Assembly: GCF_010119225.1 (NCBI RefSeq)
Contig: NZ_WNKF01000024.1
Span: 1 to 64,000 of the forward strand
DNA length: 64,000 nucleotides
Direction: 5' to 3'
DNA from: Cyclobacterium roseum
Lineage (GTDB): Bacteria; Bacteroidota; Bacteroidia; Cytophagales; Cyclobacteriaceae
In this document: positions 27,060 through 35,597 of the stretch, piece after piece
Layout: each line of letters starts with the position of its first letter
How positions within the stretch are numbered: the stretch's first letter is position 1
Made by a program: the position numbers and the translations under genes
Notes under the pieces: model-generated
Told to the model about the DNA's origin: nothing
Databases searched by the model: none
The model's input: the letters and a program-made list of their open reading frames with translations, nothing else

Positions 27060-27776
27060 TTATTCGGCAATAAAGCTATCGTTATCCTTGTCTTCAATCC
27101 AATTGTATTCAATTTCGAACGCAACATTTCGGGCGAATTCGATTCCATGCCTGTCTGCCAAAAACCCCAGGGCCATGTCCATACCAGCACTCACTCCCGA
27201 AGAAGTGTAATAGTTGTCATCTACTTTCCAACGTGCCTTTTTGTCCCAAACCACATTGGGACCCATTGATTCCACCCAGGAAAATGCCCGTTTATTCGAA
27301 GTAGCCTGCCTGCCATCCAAAAGACCGGACCTGGCAAGAAGCGCACTTCCAGTACAGACTGTCAATACGTAGCTGCTCGCACCAGCTATTCCCTTTATCT
27401 GCCCGATAAGCGATTCATTATCTACCTCTTTGCGGGTGCCCATGCCGCCTGGTATTAGTAGCATGTAAGGATTAGCGGAAGCCATGTCCAATTTTTCGGT
27501 CAGGACAGATACCCCGTGCCTATTCTCAATTAGCCCTCCATCAAGTGAATAAAATTTCAATGTATACAGGTCCGTAAGCCTTCCAAAAATTTCTACCGGA
27601 CCGAAAACGTCCAGTGTTTCGTAATTGTCGAAAAGTAAGAAGGCTATTTCCATGGTATTGCTTTTTGAGTCCTCAGTCTTTTTTTCCTGGGCGAAGGAAC
27701 CGCCACTTGCCATTGTAATAAGCACTGCGATTAGTAGCTGCGGTATTAACCTTCCTGGTTTCCTTTTTGCATTCAT
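27060..27776 (-). CDS. Secreted DJ-1/PfpI family protein
   Basis: 238 aa. A signal peptide (LIPQLLIAVLITMASGGSFAQ) is followed by a ThiJ/DJ-1/PfpI domain. The nucleophile elbow appears in VLTVCTGSALLARSG, with Cys as nucleophile, and DVFGPVEIFGRL near the start of the domain matches AraC-associated PfpI forms. Export is unusual for the family, so it may be a periplasmic amidase-like or glyoxalase-like enzyme. Substrate unknown. Confidence 0.8.
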   Translation of the reverse strand: MNAKRKPGRLIPQLLIAVLITMASGGSFAQEKKTEDSKSNTMEIAFLLFDNYETLDVFGPVEIFGRLTDLYTLKFYSLDGGLIENRHGVSVLTEKLDMASANPYMLLIPGGMGTRKEVDNESLIGQIKGIAGASSYVLTVCTGSALLARSGLLDGRQATSNKRAFSWVESMGPNVVWDKKARWKVDDNYYTSSGVSAGMDMALGFLADRHGIEFARNVAFEIEYNWIEDKDNDSFIAE

Positions 27777-27986
27777 ACGTTATTTGTTAGTGGTTCTGAC
27801 TGGTAAATTAGTGAAAACAATTGATGAAAGGGTGTTCGATAGGAATTAAACACAATTCCCAGGTACTTGCAACATTTGTATCAATCCATGTTTCGAAAGG
27901 TCAATTACGTGTATATGTACTATGTCCACAACTCATCTCCCGACTATCGGTGACCAACCTAAGAAATTCGGATAGGTAATCAAGCA

Positions 27987-28732
27987 CTATTCACCGCAAT
28001 TATCTGATTCATCATCCGCTTTCCATTCATCCAATTCCCAAAGTGCGGTTCCTTCGTCAATTATCCCGGCATTTATCTGAATCTGCAGGCAGGTGGAAGC
28101 GATGAACCGATCGTCTGTTTCAGACAGTATTCCATTCAGGATTTCAATTAGCCCGCTATCGATTTCATCTTCGGTATACGCATAATAATTTGCGAGCCCT
28201 TCCAGCGCAGCATATTGCTCCCCCTTATTTTCACTTTGTAGTGACTTCCAGAATAAGGGTAGGGCTGTTGGAATAATATAATATTCCATGATTTCGGATA
28301 TAAGTTCCAATGAAGCTGCACGTCGCATTTCACTAGCCCTGCTACGGTCTTTTTTTAATTTGAGAATTTCTTCGGCCAATCCCAACAGTTTTGAGAATTT
28401 CCGCTTTTTCCTATCCGCATAAGGAGTATTTGACAATAGTTCCTCCCACTCATCCTCATCGTTTTTGTCATTATCCGTCTGCATCTCAAGATCAAGGGGA
28501 GGAACCTTACATAATTCCAAAAACTTTGTTCGGTCTTTCTTATTTTTCTATCCTTTGTTTTTGCGATTTTTACCAGACAATCACAAAACAAAGCCAGGTC
28601 ATGTTCACCAATCTTTTCCTTGAAAAAATTATTCAAATTAAAACGAATTGACCTGCTATCAATATCCCTGTTTTGACCTGCAATAAAGCGGTTTATCTGA
28701 TCGCAAATTTCTTTTATGGGCAACTCTTTCAT
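27987..28732 (-). pseudogene. Frameshifted gene of unknown function
   Basis: The 5' half (MKELPIKEICDQINRFIAG, from 28732) and the 3' half (KVPPLDLEMQ to DNCGE, stop 27987) are in adjacent frames. They meet at a run of five A (T run 28543-28547 on plus). A -1 shift there joins them with smooth protein sequence (RK-NKKDRTKFLELCKVPP) into about 248 aa. The C-terminal part is helical and HEAT-like (EQYAALEGLANYYAY). Either a sequencing or true one-base deletion, or a programmed slip; unprimed slippage on A5 is not a canonical signal. No family recognised. Confidence 0.6.
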
Positions 28733-29201
28733 CGGGGTATGGGCTTCTTCAATCTTACAGCAAAAATATTTTTCGTCTTAAAGTAGCACTTATTGGTTGA
28801 CTAACTTCGCTTTTTAAATACCCACTTCAAATACCTTTTTTTATTTACAGTTCTCTCCTGATAGAAACGTTACATAATATCATCTAAACAGGAGCTACTG
28901 CTACTTCAAACCATGTGGGTCAATCAAATAGATCTACTCGTTTTCAAATGTAACCCTATCATTCAAATTACCTGTATTTATTTGATGAACGAATCGTAGG
29001 GATCAGGAAAGTCTGCGGTCAACACCGTTATTTCCTGGATCAGCCTTTTTCCACCGTATTCAGCATTTGAAGCCTTATCAAATGTCTCTTCATCGCAGGA
29101 TACGATTTACTACCAGGGATTACCTTGACTTTCTTGAAAATTTATTCAGCCCTGCGCCTGTTCCCACAAGGAGGTATTTTCTGACTTGGTAAAAGTGAAG
29201 C
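28733..29201. other. Intergenic stretch without a clear gene
   Basis: AT-rich, 469 bp. On the minus strand 28978-29106 an open stretch of about 42 codons ends with ITVLTADFPDPYDSFIK and a stop. Its upstream frame carries stops and no start, so it may be the tail of a decayed gene. Nothing else identifiable. Confidence 0.4.
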
Positions 29202-29969
29202 CTACCCCAGCCGAAAGCGAATAGGAAGATACATCCATGCCGTGGTGGGACTGCCTTGAAGATCACGGGCAGGCAGGAAACCCCCAGCGTATCGTTCCAG
29301 TATCCGTTCCACTTCTTTGACCAGGCTGGGATCTGAGGAAGCGCGGTTTACCACGGAGCTTTCCACCAATTGCCCCCGCTCATCGATTTTCAGACCAACC
29401 CAGATTTCCCCTTCTGCCCGGTTATTTCTGGCAGATTGGGGATAGGACAGGTTCTTGCCCAGGAATTCATGCCAGGACTTCATGTCAGGTAAACCAGGCT
29501 TAAAAATATCCCTATCCACGGCTTCCTCTTCTCCGTCGGGGGCTATAAAGGAGCCTTCGCAATTTAGTGAGCTATCGCAAACCAGGTCGAGCACCAATTT
29601 GTCTCCAACAAGTACTTTGGTATAGTTGGCATTATCTTTCCGATACTTGAACTGCGTATACTTCAAGATGCCATCCAAGGCATAATGTTTCTCTTCTTCC
29701 CATACCGGCTCGAGAGGCTCAGAAGCTTCAAACATTGATTTTTTCGCAGAAACCAAAGCGTAATTAAGGTCATAGGTTTTTTCCACCAATTCCCCTTCCG
29801 GGGAAACGGTGACTATTTTGCTGTATTTGTGGCCTTCATCGCCGGATTCTATGGGCAAAAAATGCGCGTCCAGGGGGATGATTTTCCTTTCCTGCGCTTC
29901 CACAAGACTCGGGAATCCCAAATACCCAAGTCCTACAACTAATCCAAAAATTCTCCATTTACCCTTCAT
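29202..29969 (-). CDS. Secreted protein with TonB C-terminal-like domain
   Basis: 255 aa, with a signal peptide (IFGLVVGLGYLGFPSLVEAQ). Residues ~30-140 resemble antitoxin-repeat-like beta sequence (YALDGILKYTQFKYRKDN). From ~165 a TonB-C fold is recognisable: YPQSARNNRAEGEIWVGLKI, then VNRASSDPSLVKEVERI and a final AWMYLPIRFRLG. There is no N-terminal TonB anchor helix or Pro-rich spacer, so it is not a functional TonB in the classic sense. Confidence 0.8.
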   Translation of the reverse strand: MKGKWRIFGLVVGLGYLGFPSLVEAQERKIIPLDAHFLPIESGDEGHKYSKIVTVSPEGELVEKTYDLNYALVSAKKSMFEASEPLEPVWEEEKHYALDGILKYTQFKYRKDNANYTKVLVGDKLVLDLVCDSSLNCEGSFIAPDGEEEAVDRDIFKPGLPDMKSWHEFLGKNLSYPQSARNNRAEGEIWVGLKIDERGQLVESSVVNRASSDPSLVKEVERILERYAGGFLPARDLQGSPTTAWMYLPIRFRLG

Positions 29970-30186
29970 AGCACTAAACTATCATAATTTTGACAAATCA
30001 CCAACTAGAAACTTATTTCTATCCCTTTGCCTTTTGCCTGCTACAGAGACATTTATGCAGAGCATTTAAACCCATTCTTCCCGAGAAACCAGACCCTGTT
30101 AGCAGGAAGCATATTTAAATTAATTCATTTTTTATTGTTTACCAATAAATATTTATTGTTATTTGAAAAATAAAGCCCCGAAGACA

Positions 30187-30747
30187 ATGAACTGGAAAGA
30201 AGCTTGGAAAAATAAGTGGGAAACCCAACCTGTATTGATGTTACTCACCATCGTAATTTGGTCCATTTTTATAGGACTATGTATCAAAGGCGGAACCTTG
30301 TTGTTTACTTCCCTATACAGCCTCTTCAATCCGGAGGTGGCGCAAAACCTTTACCAAGGATTGAATTTGTCGGTGGCCAGGGAGTGGCATTTGGGATATT
30401 ACCTGGGGGCGGTGTCCTTGCTGCTGGGGATTTTGGTAGCTAAGGCCTATATTTTCTTTTTGGTAATCCTGGTTTTCCTGACCATTGACCTCGTTCACCC
30501 TTTCAGTAAGGAAGTTTCAGTCCTTATTTCCAGAATCGGCAAAGTTACCGTTGAGGTAGGTGTTTTAATCATTATAGCCTCCGGGTATTTTCATTGGTTG
30601 TCTTCCCAAACGTTGCATAGTCCTGCGCCTAGTGGATTTTTGGGTGGGGCGTTTGAATACCTGATTATGGGTGCGGTTATCTATGCCATCGCGTTGGTCT
30701 TCAAACGTGGCGTTGAAATCCAAACCGATAACGACCTTACTGTATAA
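30187..30747 (+). CDS. DUF2975 family membrane protein
   Basis: About 186 aa from ATG 30187 (the frame also opens at TTG 30163). Four membrane helices: LLTIVIWSIFIGLCI, LGAVSLLLGILVAKAYIFF, VTVEVGVLIIIASGYF and YLIMGAVIYAIALVF. DUF2975 proteins are paired with a small HTH regulator in many bacteria; one starts 2 nt after this stop. Role unknown. Confidence 0.85.
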   Translation: MNWKEAWKNKWETQPVLMLLTIVIWSIFIGLCIKGGTLLFTSLYSLFNPEVAQNLYQGLNLSVAREWHLGYYLGAVSLLLGILVAKAYIFFLVILVFLTIDLVHPFSKEVSVLISRIGKVTVEVGVLIIIASGYFHWLSSQTLHSPAPSGFLGGAFEYLIMGAVIYAIALVFKRGVEIQTDNDLTV

Positions 30748-30749
30748 CC

Positions 30750-30956
30750 ATGTCCATTGTCGTAAATTTAGATGTCATGATGGCAAAACGGAAAATATCC
30801 CTAAACGAACTCTCGGAAAAGGTGGATATCACCCTGTCAAACCTTTCCATCCTTAAGACCGGTAAGGCAAAAGCCGTCCGGTTTACCACCTTGGAAGCGA
30901 TTTGCAAGGCCTTGGACTGTCAGCCGGGGGATATACTGGAGTTTGTGGATGATTGA
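30750..30956 (+). CDS. YozG-like HTH transcriptional regulator
   Basis: 68 aa, essentially one Cro/C1-type helix-turn-helix: MMAKRKISLNELSEKV then VDITLSNLSILKTGKAKA, and FTTLEAICKALDCQPGDILEFV. It is the usual small partner of DUF2975 proteins. The 2-nt spacing to that gene and shared strand support an operon; it may repress its own transcription. Confidence 0.88.
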   Translation: MSIVVNLDVMMAKRKISLNELSEKVDITLSNLSILKTGKAKAVRFTTLEAICKALDCQPGDILEFVDD

Positions 30957-31424
30957 GATAATTTAATTTCGGCTAAGTTTTAACTATATATAAACTACAA
31001 AGGCCACTCTAATAAAGAAGTAATCGCAAACCGAATAACTAGCGGCAGCAATAATAAAGGTGAAATATCCAAAAATATCATTTGGAAAATCGTGCTTGAA
31101 ATCCCATGTTTCAACCAAAGGAAGCCAACTGCAAACTGGCTCAACAAAATCGGGAAGCAAAACAAAAAGCACCCATCAGTTTAACGGCTAGCTATACCTG
31201 AATGCTCAATAGAGCCGAGAAAATGCTCCTAAACCCTTAAACAAGTGGATGAAACCTGCTAAAAAAGGATCAGGACAACTGTCAAGGCGGTGAATAGAAA
31301 GAGGGGTACGGTCGTTGCCATCTTGTACTCAAATGTAGCCTCAATTTTCTAAAAATCCGTCTGCCCGGATGGGAAGCGGGAAAGAAATCCGCATCCTGGG
31401 ATGCAGACCGCTTGTTTTCTGTGA
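30957..31424. other. Intergenic stretch without a clear gene
   Basis: 468 bp with no supported gene. A minus-strand frame at 30984-31172 (62 codons, hydrophobic) has no homologue I recognise. A small hairpin, GCATCC-TG-GGATGC, lies at 31391-31404, just past the beta-lactamase-like stop; a weak T run follows on the minus strand, so it may be a terminator. Confidence 0.4.
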
Positions 31425-32456
31425 CTAGGATCCGTATCGCTTGCGGAGGATTTTACCAATCCGATTGCAGGTAATTTCCGACAGATTCCAGGTGTACCCG
31501 TCAAAATTCGTTGTATTCACAAACTGCACCACCACGGTATCGATATCCTTGTAGTACCGGGCGAAGCTCTGGTAGCCGGGAATCAAACCGGTATGCTCGT
31601 ACACGTACAGGGAGGAATAGATCTCTTGCTCATCGCCGCTAAACAAGGAGCCCTCGTTTAATGCCCGAAGGAAAATGCCCACATCCTCGGCCGTCGCTAT
31701 CATGGAGCCATAGTCCGTCATTTTGATATCTTCCTCCACACCAACGTAATACCCACTCATCAATTCCTCCGGATTCACTTCCTGCAAGGAACCGAAGGTA
31801 TTTTTCAACCCCAGGGGAAGGAATAGTTGCTCTTGCATGTATTGAAATTTACCATATCCCAGCACCTTTTCGATGAGTTCGGTTAGCAAGAGGTAATTGG
31901 TATTGGAATAGGCATAGCCTTCTCCCGGTTCAAAATCAGCCGGTAAATCCAGTACGCGCTCCAGGGCTTCCCCGCTGCTTTTAGGCGGATTGATCCAAAA
32001 ATCCGGGGTATCGGTCAAATTAGGGATCCCACTCCGGTGCTGCACCAGCATCCGCAGCGTAATGCGTTCGGCATTTTCAATCCTTCCTACCCATTCGGGG
32101 AAATAATCGGCCAGGGTGTTGTCCAGGGATAGGCGGTGTGCGCCAAGCAGTTTCGCGATCAGCACCGCATCGTACAATTTGCCTATGCTGGCAATTTTGA
32201 ACAGGGCATCGGCCCGGGCGGGTAGTTCCGCTTCGCGGTTGTGCCAGCCGGCGGCGTAAAATTCCGGCTCCGCACCCTTCCGGTCCACATACACGAGAAT
32301 GCCATCAAAATCGTGTTTCAACGCAGCCTCTACTTCTTCCCCGACCGTATCCGGCAGTGGTGCCAACCAGGCAAACAAAAGCGTCCAGGGCACAAAATAC
32401 AGGGAAACCGGTGTCCCAATAAGCAATACTATCCGGAGGATTTGTTTTGTTTTCAT
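31425..32456 (-). CDS. Serine beta-lactamase-like hydrolase
   Basis: About 343 aa from ATG 32456, where a membrane or signal segment (ILRIVLLIGTPVSLYFVPW) starts the protein. Beta-lactamase/class C fold: the nucleophile motif SIGK is at residues 90-93, the YxN motif reads YSNTNY, and the third motif (HTG) appears in YEHTGLIPGY. Probably a periplasmic esterase or peptidase; resistance cannot be claimed from this. Last gene of the array headed by the AraC-type regulator. Confidence 0.85.
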   Translation of the reverse strand: MKTKQILRIVLLIGTPVSLYFVPWTLLFAWLAPLPDTVGEEVEAALKHDFDGILVYVDRKGAEPEFYAAGWHNREAELPARADALFKIASIGKLYDAVLIAKLLGAHRLSLDNTLADYFPEWVGRIENAERITLRMLVQHRSGIPNLTDTPDFWINPPKSSGEALERVLDLPADFEPGEGYAYSNTNYLLLTELIEKVLGYGKFQYMQEQLFLPLGLKNTFGSLQEVNPEELMSGYYVGVEEDIKMTDYGSMIATAEDVGIFLRALNEGSLFSGDEQEIYSSLYVYEHTGLIPGYQSFARYYKDIDTVVVQFVNTTNFDGYTWNLSEITCNRIGKILRKRYGS

Positions 32457-32556
32457 AACGATAATACTAAGTGTAGTCAAGCCATTTCCTGCATCAAGTG
32501 GATTCCTTTCACTTTAGCACGTTAGCCCGCATTTGTTATAACCGATATAGCCTAAG

Positions 32557-33828
32557 CTATTTCCCATTGAGTTCCTCGATTCTTTTTTTGTAGAAATCGT
32601 CACCATTTAATTCAAAAGCTTTAGTTACATATTTAATTGCATTAGTAAGGTCGCCTTGTGCTTCATAGTAGTCAGCCATAGAATCATAAGCATTTGCACT
32701 TTCAGGATAAAACTCAATAGCAAGTTCAAAGTACATTTTCGCCTTGTCAGGTTGTTTCATATCCATATTCATATAACCCGACATATTTAAAAGTTCTTCC
32801 GGATAAGGTGGTTCCGAATATTCAAAATGTTCTTTGAGCTTCTGTTCCCTGTACTTTATTATGCTCAATAGTTCTTGTTTTGGCGTGTCAAATGAATTCA
32901 TTTTATCCGTATTTTCCATTTGATACCATTCAAAAAGTGAAATTAATCCGTCCATGATAGATGGAAAAGAAATGGTGCCATGGATATCTTTGGGGTAAAA
33001 TCTCCATTCAAAAGTCAATCCGCTTTTAGCATTTTGCTTTACCATGTTTGAAAAGGCAATATTAGAACGGGCGAATAAAGTGAAATCTGTTGTATCCTGC
33101 ATTACATTGTCTATCGTTATTTGTGAGTTCTGCATATGCAATTGTCCACTTAATGACATAAATAAAGCTTTATTTTTATAATTCTGAGTAGTAATTATTT
33201 CTTGTGCCTCTTTCAATAATTTTTGGTCGTCCCAATCCATACTTGGGTCGATGGCTAAATAATTCGCAAATAAACTGGGTTGATTCATTAGCATGGAAAT
33301 AGTAAACAAGCCCCCATAAGAATGACCGATTAATGTCCTGTAATTAGTAACTGGATATTTTGTTTCTATAAAAGGAATAAGTTCTTTCTCAATAAATTTC
33401 CTAAAATTAGTAGCTTCTCCATTTTTTTCATTAAAAGGCATCCCATATTTAGTGGTTATGGATGAAGTGGTTAAGTCTCTAACTCTCCTTTTATGATTAG
33501 AGATGCCGACCAGTACCATTTCAGGCGTAAAACCACCGCTATAATAATTTTGAACCTCATTTACAGTAGGAAGAAACATTTCTCCGTCTAAAATAAAAAC
33601 TACAGGGTATTTTTGATTTTTCCCAGGGGTATAACCAGCAGGCAGTTGTATATAAATCTCTCTTGACTCGTTTAGTATTTTGGAATAAAGACTATCCAAA
33701 ACACCTACCTTTTGCAAAAACAGTTGCTTTTGATTTCCCTGAGCTTTTACAAATTGCTGAAAGAAAATCATGAGCACTATTGCCATTACTATATTTAATC
33801 CGTTCGTCATGTTAGTATCTTTAATCAT
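32557..33828 (-). CDS. Secreted esterase (EsD-like alpha/beta hydrolase) with C-terminal TPR
   Basis: 423 aa. A signal peptide (VMAIVLMIFFQQFVKAQ) precedes an EsD/Fes-type alpha/beta hydrolase: KYPVVFILDGEMF, then the nucleophile elbow GHSYGGLF, and a late His in DIHGTISF. The last ~90 residues form a TPR hairpin (PDKAKMYFELAIEFYPES, NAIKYVTKAFELNG). Its ATG at 33828 overlaps the DUF4386 stop by 8 nt; a second ATG at 33810 is possible. Substrate unknown (an enterobactin-esterase relative is possible). Confidence 0.87.
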   Translation of the reverse strand: MIKDTNMTNGLNIVMAIVLMIFFQQFVKAQGNQKQLFLQKVGVLDSLYSKILNESREIYIQLPAGYTPGKNQKYPVVFILDGEMFLPTVNEVQNYYSGGFTPEMVLVGISNHKRRVRDLTTSSITTKYGMPFNEKNGEATNFRKFIEKELIPFIETKYPVTNYRTLIGHSYGGLFTISMLMNQPSLFANYLAIDPSMDWDDQKLLKEAQEIITTQNYKNKALFMSLSGQLHMQNSQITIDNVMQDTTDFTLFARSNIAFSNMVKQNAKSGLTFEWRFYPKDIHGTISFPSIMDGLISLFEWYQMENTDKMNSFDTPKQELLSIIKYREQKLKEHFEYSEPPYPEELLNMSGYMNMDMKQPDKAKMYFELAIEFYPESANAYDSMADYYEAQGDLTNAIKYVTKAFELNGDDFYKKRIEELNGK

Positions 33829-34495
33829 TCCTATTTTTTATTCTATACCTGAATAGCAGCCAAAAGGCAAAACCGATCTCCGCAAGTGCCATCGGAAGGC
33901 TTGCGATCATTTCGATCAATGCGATCTGTTCCGTATAGCCGGGAAGCACTATTTTCGCCAGGTGTATGCCCGTGTAACAACAGCCTGCAACCAGCAGCAG
34001 CCAGCCAAAAAAGGAGGGGACGAACCTTGCTTTAACAGACAAAAAACCCAAACCCAGCAAGTGAAAACCAAACAGGATCAGTCCCTGGGACCAGATCGTT
34101 TCAAAACGCTGCAGCGCCATCAAGACTTCAGTGGCTGGAGCAGCGGCTTCCACCAAGGCGATCCCCTCCACCAAATGGACAACTGCCGCCAGTAATATGA
34201 ATGCATATAGTACCCGGATCAGGGCGGTGAGTGCCGAAAGGCGGGGATGGACTTCCTTCAGGAATCCGTGCAAACTGCCTGCTACCAACAGATCCAACAG
34301 CACAATCACTCCCCATGCCACCATTCCATAGCGGAAAAGCGTGCCAGAGGACTTCAGGTTCCGATAGGTTTCCTCCGGACTGTTTGGATCGATCAGTCCG
34401 CCATACACATACCCATAGGCGAAACCCGCTGCCAGGGCCATGGCGATCAGCCCCAGCCCGGAAAAAAGGGCCAATTTTCGTTTACTTGACTTCAT
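33821..34495 (-). CDS. DUF4386 membrane protein A
   Basis: 224 aa with about six membrane segments (LALFSGLGLIAMALAAGFAYGYVYG first). DUF4386 is a family of unknown function. A second DUF4386 gene lies directly upstream on the same strand and overlaps it by 14 nt. Both keep the GLI-PNSPEET/GSLVIPDDAAAT loop after the first helix. The two probably arose by tandem duplication and may work as a pair. Confidence 0.82.
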   Translation of the reverse strand: MKSSKRKLALFSGLGLIAMALAAGFAYGYVYGGLIDPNSPEETYRNLKSSGTLFRYGMVAWGVIVLLDLLVAGSLHGFLKEVHPRLSALTALIRVLYAFILLAAVVHLVEGIALVEAAAPATEVLMALQRFETIWSQGLILFGFHLLGLGFLSVKARFVPSFFGWLLLVAGCCYTGIHLAKIVLPGYTEQIALIEMIASLPMALAEIGFAFWLLFRYRIKNRND

Positions 34496-35204
34496 CTACT
34501 TTCAATTTATTGGTAAACAACCCCTTTTTCAAAAAATAGCCAGTAAGGCTTACCTCTCCCAGGACCGCCGTAATCCCTACCAGGAGGGCCAGCCATTCCT
34601 CGTTTCCGGGAAAGAGAAAATCGCCAAACGATTCCATTTCGTACCCGATTCCAGCCAGTATCATCAAGCTACCCAGCAGACCGGGCAACGGTGACCGGTG
34701 CAGCAACAGCCCCAATAGCAGGCAGTGCAACCCAAAAAACACGCCGGCGATCAGGTATCCTATCCGGTGCGCTTCCATAAACAGCAGGCTCATGGATTGC
34801 AGTTGATTCGCATCAAATCCAGCGAGGAAATCCGGTGCCACCGCTGCCTGCAACGCCAGGTAGTGATTGAGCAGATTCAAGCTGCCGATCGCCGGATGGG
34901 CCAGAAGCCGCAGCACAGCGGCCGTCAACGCAAGTGTCTGGCCATAGGCACGAAACAGCCGATACAACCAGATGGAAATAATCGCATCCAGCAGAAAAGC
35001 AGTTAGATCAAGTACCAATCCCAGTCGAAACAACCCTTCCCTGCCAGCGATATTCAGGGAGGTGGCCGCCGCATCATCCGGAATGACAAGACTGCCCCGG
35101 ATGTAGCCCTGGCTGAAGCCAGCCAATACAATTACCAAAAGATACATGAGGCCAGTTTGCCTCATGTACACTTTCTTTTCTGTTATTTCAAGTAGTCGAT
35201 TCAT
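34482..35204 (-). CDS. DUF4386 membrane protein B
   Basis: About 241 aa from ATG 35204 (the frame extends to a TTG at 35219). First helix GLMYLLVIVLAGFSQGYIRGSLV, then a small soluble loop and roughly five more helices with HRSPLPGLLGSLMILAGIG near the end. Same family as the gene directly downstream, with moderate sequence similarity. It starts 21 nt after the DUF6567-like stop. Confidence 0.82.
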   Translation of the reverse strand: MNRLLEITEKKVYMRQTGLMYLLVIVLAGFSQGYIRGSLVIPDDAAATSLNIAGREGLFRLGLVLDLTAFLLDAIISIWLYRLFRAYGQTLALTAAVLRLLAHPAIGSLNLLNHYLALQAAVAPDFLAGFDANQLQSMSLLFMEAHRIGYLIAGVFFGLHCLLLGLLLHRSPLPGLLGSLMILAGIGYEMESFGDFLFPGNEEWLALLVGITAVLGEVSLTGYFLKKGLFTNKLKVDEVK

Positions 35205-35225
35205 CACCAATACGTTCAAAACGAT

Positions 35226-35597
35226 TTATCGGTTGAATTCCACCACCGTCCCGCTGACTGTCAGGGTTCGCTTGTAGTAAAAGGGTGGGACACCCCCCAC
35301 ATGTTCTTCGGTAAGAACATTGGTAAGGGTACGGCTACCGGAAGTCAAATCGGCCTCCTCAATCATGGCATCATAGGCTTCCTTATACAAATTTTTTCGG
35401 TTCGTTCCGCCGAAAATCAGTACGTAGTCGACCGATGCCGACCCTTTTACCTGTCCCAGTACCTCAAAATTATTGCTTCCCAGGTGTACTTCGGTGCTGT
35501 TTTGGTTTTGGTTTAAAATCCAGGCCTGATTGACCCCACAAGATCCCAGCCCGAAAACTACCGTCAGGGCAATAACTGCATTTCGTACGTTTTTCAT
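35226..35597 (-). CDS. DUF6567-like lipoprotein A
   Basis: 123 aa. An N-terminal signal (RNAVIALTVVFGLGSC) ends in a lipobox-like GSC, which predicts a lipoprotein anchored in the outer envelope. The mature part has a repeated Asn/Gln stretch (NQAWILNQNQN) and a beta-rich domain ending VSGTVVEFNR. A near-identical gene lies at 43348-43719 (about 70 percent identity by eye). Its ATG overlaps the oxidoreductase stop by 2 nt. The DUF6567 label is by recollection and uncertain. Confidence 0.75.
   Translation of the reverse strand: MKNVRNAVIALTVVFGLGSCGVNQAWILNQNQNSTEVHLGSNNFEVLGQVKGSASVDYVLIFGGTNRKNLYKEAYDAMIEEADLTSGSRTLTNVLTEEHVGGVPPFYYKRTLTVSGTVVEFNR

Noticed and set aside
30984-31172. 62-codon hydrophobic minus-strand frame
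   Set aside because: No supporting start signal, homology or neighbour; likely chance in an AT-rich gap.
31425-32456. Antibiotic-resistance beta-lactamase
   Set aside because: Only the general SxxK/YxN fold is visible; many relatives are esterases or peptidases.
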